A stretch of DNA of 6,253 nucleotides, taken from contig CANQKG010000089.1 of NCBI GenBank assembly GCA_947624425.1, forward strand, positions 1-6,253, written 5' to 3'. The notes under the pieces are model-generated. The model saw only the letters and a list, made by a program, of their open reading frames with translations. It searched no databases and had not been told where the DNA came from. Within the stretch, counting starts at the first letter, position 1. Each line of letters opens with the position of its first letter. Positions 5,442 through 6,253 of this stretch are shown piece by piece. The stretch is from an uncultured Clostridia bacterium. Its GTDB lineage: Bacteria > Bacillota > Clostridia > Oscillospirales > Ruminococcaceae. The translations under genes and the position numbers were made by a program.

Positions 5442-5918
5442 ATTTTCTTTTCGGCGGGCAAGCCACCAGAAAAACAGAGTGACCAGCACTCCGAGCAGTG
5501 CGCCGCCCGCGTCGATCAGGATATCCCGCACCTCGCCGGAGCGACCCGCCACAAAGGACTGGTGAAACTCATCGGTACAGGCGTACAAAACGGCGGCGAG
5601 CCATGCCGCGGCAGTGGTGGGGAAAAAGCGGCGGCGGTAGGAAAACAGCGCGTTCCCAAGCCAGAAGCCGAGACCGCCATACAGGCAGAAGTGAGCGCCT
5701 TTTCGAACAATGGTTTGCAGCGCCTCAATCATGCTGCTTGTCTGCTCCGACGGAAGCTCGTCGAAAGCGGGATAAAAGGTTTGCAGGATCAGGCGGATCA
5801 CCCGACCGCTCTGCCCGCTCGAAGTATCGGCGTTCTGGGCGGAGAAATAAAAAATCAAACCCGCCCAGCCCAGCACACAGAGCCATAATGCCGCGTGAAG
5901 CAACGTTTTCTTTTTCAT
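5418..5918 (-). CDS. VanZ-like family membrane protein
   Basis: A 166-residue protein of the VanZ-like family. Seen: N-terminal membrane helix (about 6-25) followed by FSAQNADTSSGQSG (25-38), then RKGAHFCLYGGLG (72-84), a third helix (about 102-114), the strongly conserved TDEFHQSFVAGRSGEVRDILID segment (115-136) and a last helix (about 137-154) ending in a basic tail. The start at 5918 is preferred because GGAGGG (5930-5925) precedes it at normal spacing. An ATG at 5924 abuts that site, and an ATG at 5963 falls inside the predicted promoter. The molecular function of the family is poorly defined. The name comes from a gene in a vancomycin-resistance cluster, but single copies are ordinary in Clostridia, and no vanHAX-type genes are here. 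It is transcribed alone and converges on the small gene. Confidence 0.92.
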   Translation of the reverse strand: MKKKTLLHAALWLCVLGWAGLIFYFSAQNADTSSGQSGRVIRLILQTFYPAFDELPSEQTSSMIEALQTIVRKGAHFCLYGGLGFWLGNALFSYRRRFFPTTAAAWLAAVLYACTDEFHQSFVAGRSGEVRDILIDAGGALLGVLVTLFFWWLARRKENAKKSTAA

Positions 5919-5944
5919 TGGCATCCCTCCGAAAAATAGATAAA

Positions 5945-5973
5945 AGGATAACAGTTTGGTCATGCGGCGGCAA
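5945..5973 (-). promoter_or_regulatory. Extended -10 promoter of the vanZ-like gene
   Basis: Minus strand: TTGCCG (-35, 5973-5968, 4 of 6), 17-bp spacer, TATCCT (-10, 5950-5945, 4 of 6) preceded by TGT as an extended -10. Transcription would begin near 5938, just before the GGAGGG ribosome site (5930-5925), and would exclude the in-frame ATG at 5963. Confidence 0.55.
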
Positions 5974-6094
5974 GCGCCAAAACCGCACAGCGGGTCTATG
6001 TTCCTGCTGATTTTGATACAAAATAATTCTCATCACCGTTTAATCGTCAGTAAGCCGCGCTTCTATTTGCTCTTTTCAGCAAACAGTTAATTTA
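5974..6094. other. Intergenic stretch before the vanZ-like gene
   Basis: No gene is seen. On the minus strand a 6-bp hairpin TTTGCT/AGCAAA (6083-6066) follows the upstream gene, and CCGC-TGT-GCGG followed by TTTT (about 5993-5979) might act as a weak terminator just before the vanZ-like promoter. Both are too short for a firm call. Confidence 0.4.
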
Positions 6095-6253
6095 TCATTT
6101 CACAAAAGGAAATTTTCCTTCAATAAAATGCCGATATTCCGGTTGGTCAATCGCCTCTTCATATTCTTTTTGCATGGTTCTTTCGATCCATTCCAACTGC
6201 GTCTGACTTGCGTCCTCATATCGTGAAACAGAAAGAAGTCCTTCCTGTTCCGC
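6095..6253 (-). CDS. C-terminal fragment of an unrecognised protein
   Basis: The minus strand is open from the window edge to TGA at 6097-6095, giving 52 residues that end in the tail FIEGKFPFVK. The fragment is charged and Glu-rich: it contains SRYEDASQTQLEWIERTMQK, then EYEEAIDQPEYRHF. It has no membrane segment and is predicted largely helical before the short tail. Lower GC and A-rich codons set it apart from the genes to its left, which may hint at a different origin, but the piece is short. Residue use (balanced charges, Trp, Tyr, no run of rare residues) and the clean stop support real coding. I do not recognise the family, and nothing can be said about function. No strong terminator follows; the 6066-6083 hairpin lacks a T-tract. 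Confidence 0.65.
   Translation of the reverse strand, partial: AEQEGLLSVSRYEDASQTQLEWIERTMQKEYEEAIDQPEYRHFIEGKFPFVK

Noticed and set aside
5418..5918. Glycopeptide-resistance locus suggested by a VanZ-like protein
   Set aside because: There are no vanR/S/H/A/X genes. Isolated VanZ-like proteins are common in Clostridia and do not by themselves indicate resistance.
5919..5963. Longer start for the vanZ-like gene
   Set aside because: The ATG at 5963 lies within the promoter spacer, and the ATG at 5924 directly abuts the GGAGGG site, leaving the ATG at 5918 as the usable start.
5979..5993. CCGC-TGT-GCGG plus TTTT on the minus strand as a terminator
   Set aside because: A four-pair stem and a four-base T-run are too weak for a confident call; it is kept only as a note in the intergenic entry.
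6066..6083. Hairpin TTTGCT/AGCAAA as a terminator of the right-edge gene
   Set aside because: Only six mostly AT pairs and no T-tract on the minus strand.

Overview
The window looks like a chromosomal segment of a low-GC-phylum (Firmicutes) gut-type bacterium, most likely a GC-rich member of the Clostridia (Oscillospiraceae-like). The reasons are strong AGGAGG-type ribosome sites, two solitary substrate-binding (S) components of energy-coupling-factor (ECF) vitamin transporters, a stand-alone PTS Enzyme I, a VanZ-family membrane protein and intrinsic terminators with U-tracts. This placement is inferred from gene content; no rRNA or other marker gene is present.

Layout from left to right. 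(1) Positions 1-1228, plus strand: the 3' part of a biotin-protein ligase gene (birA) overlaps by ATGA the biotin transporter gene bioY. (2) Positions 1227-1258: a bidirectional terminator between bioY and the convergent ptsI. (3) Positions 1256-3015, minus strand: ptsI (PTS Enzyme I) as its own unit, with a good sigma-A-like promoter. Its conserved active-site cysteine is replaced by serine. (4) Positions 3025-3377: no gene, but a clear minus-strand terminator and several inverted repeats that form the long 3' region of the next operon. (5) Positions 3378-4992, minus strand: a two-gene unit of pyridoxal/pyridoxamine kinase followed by an ECF S component, with an extended -10 promoter and a roughly 110-nt leader that can fold into a closed, branched structure. 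(6) Positions 5011-5193: a very AT-rich divergent control region. (7) Positions 5194-5373, plus strand: a 59-residue glycine-zipper membrane protein gene. (8) Positions 5377-5441: a second bidirectional terminator, embedded in the end of the convergent vanZ-like gene (5418-5918, minus). (9) Positions 6095-6253, minus strand: the last 52 codons of an unrecognised gene that runs off the window.

The common theme is vitamin salvage. One unit imports biotin (BioY) and attaches it to carboxylases (BirA). The other phosphorylates vitamin B6 (kinase) and, by association, probably imports it (S component). Both S components need an ECF ATPase/T module that is not encoded here. The most interesting points are the Cys-to-Ser change in Enzyme I, the structured leader of the B6 operon, the small glycine-zipper gene, and the very compact arrangement of promoters and shared terminators. 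I see no phage, CRISPR, transposase or tRNA gene, and no complete undescribed multi-gene system.
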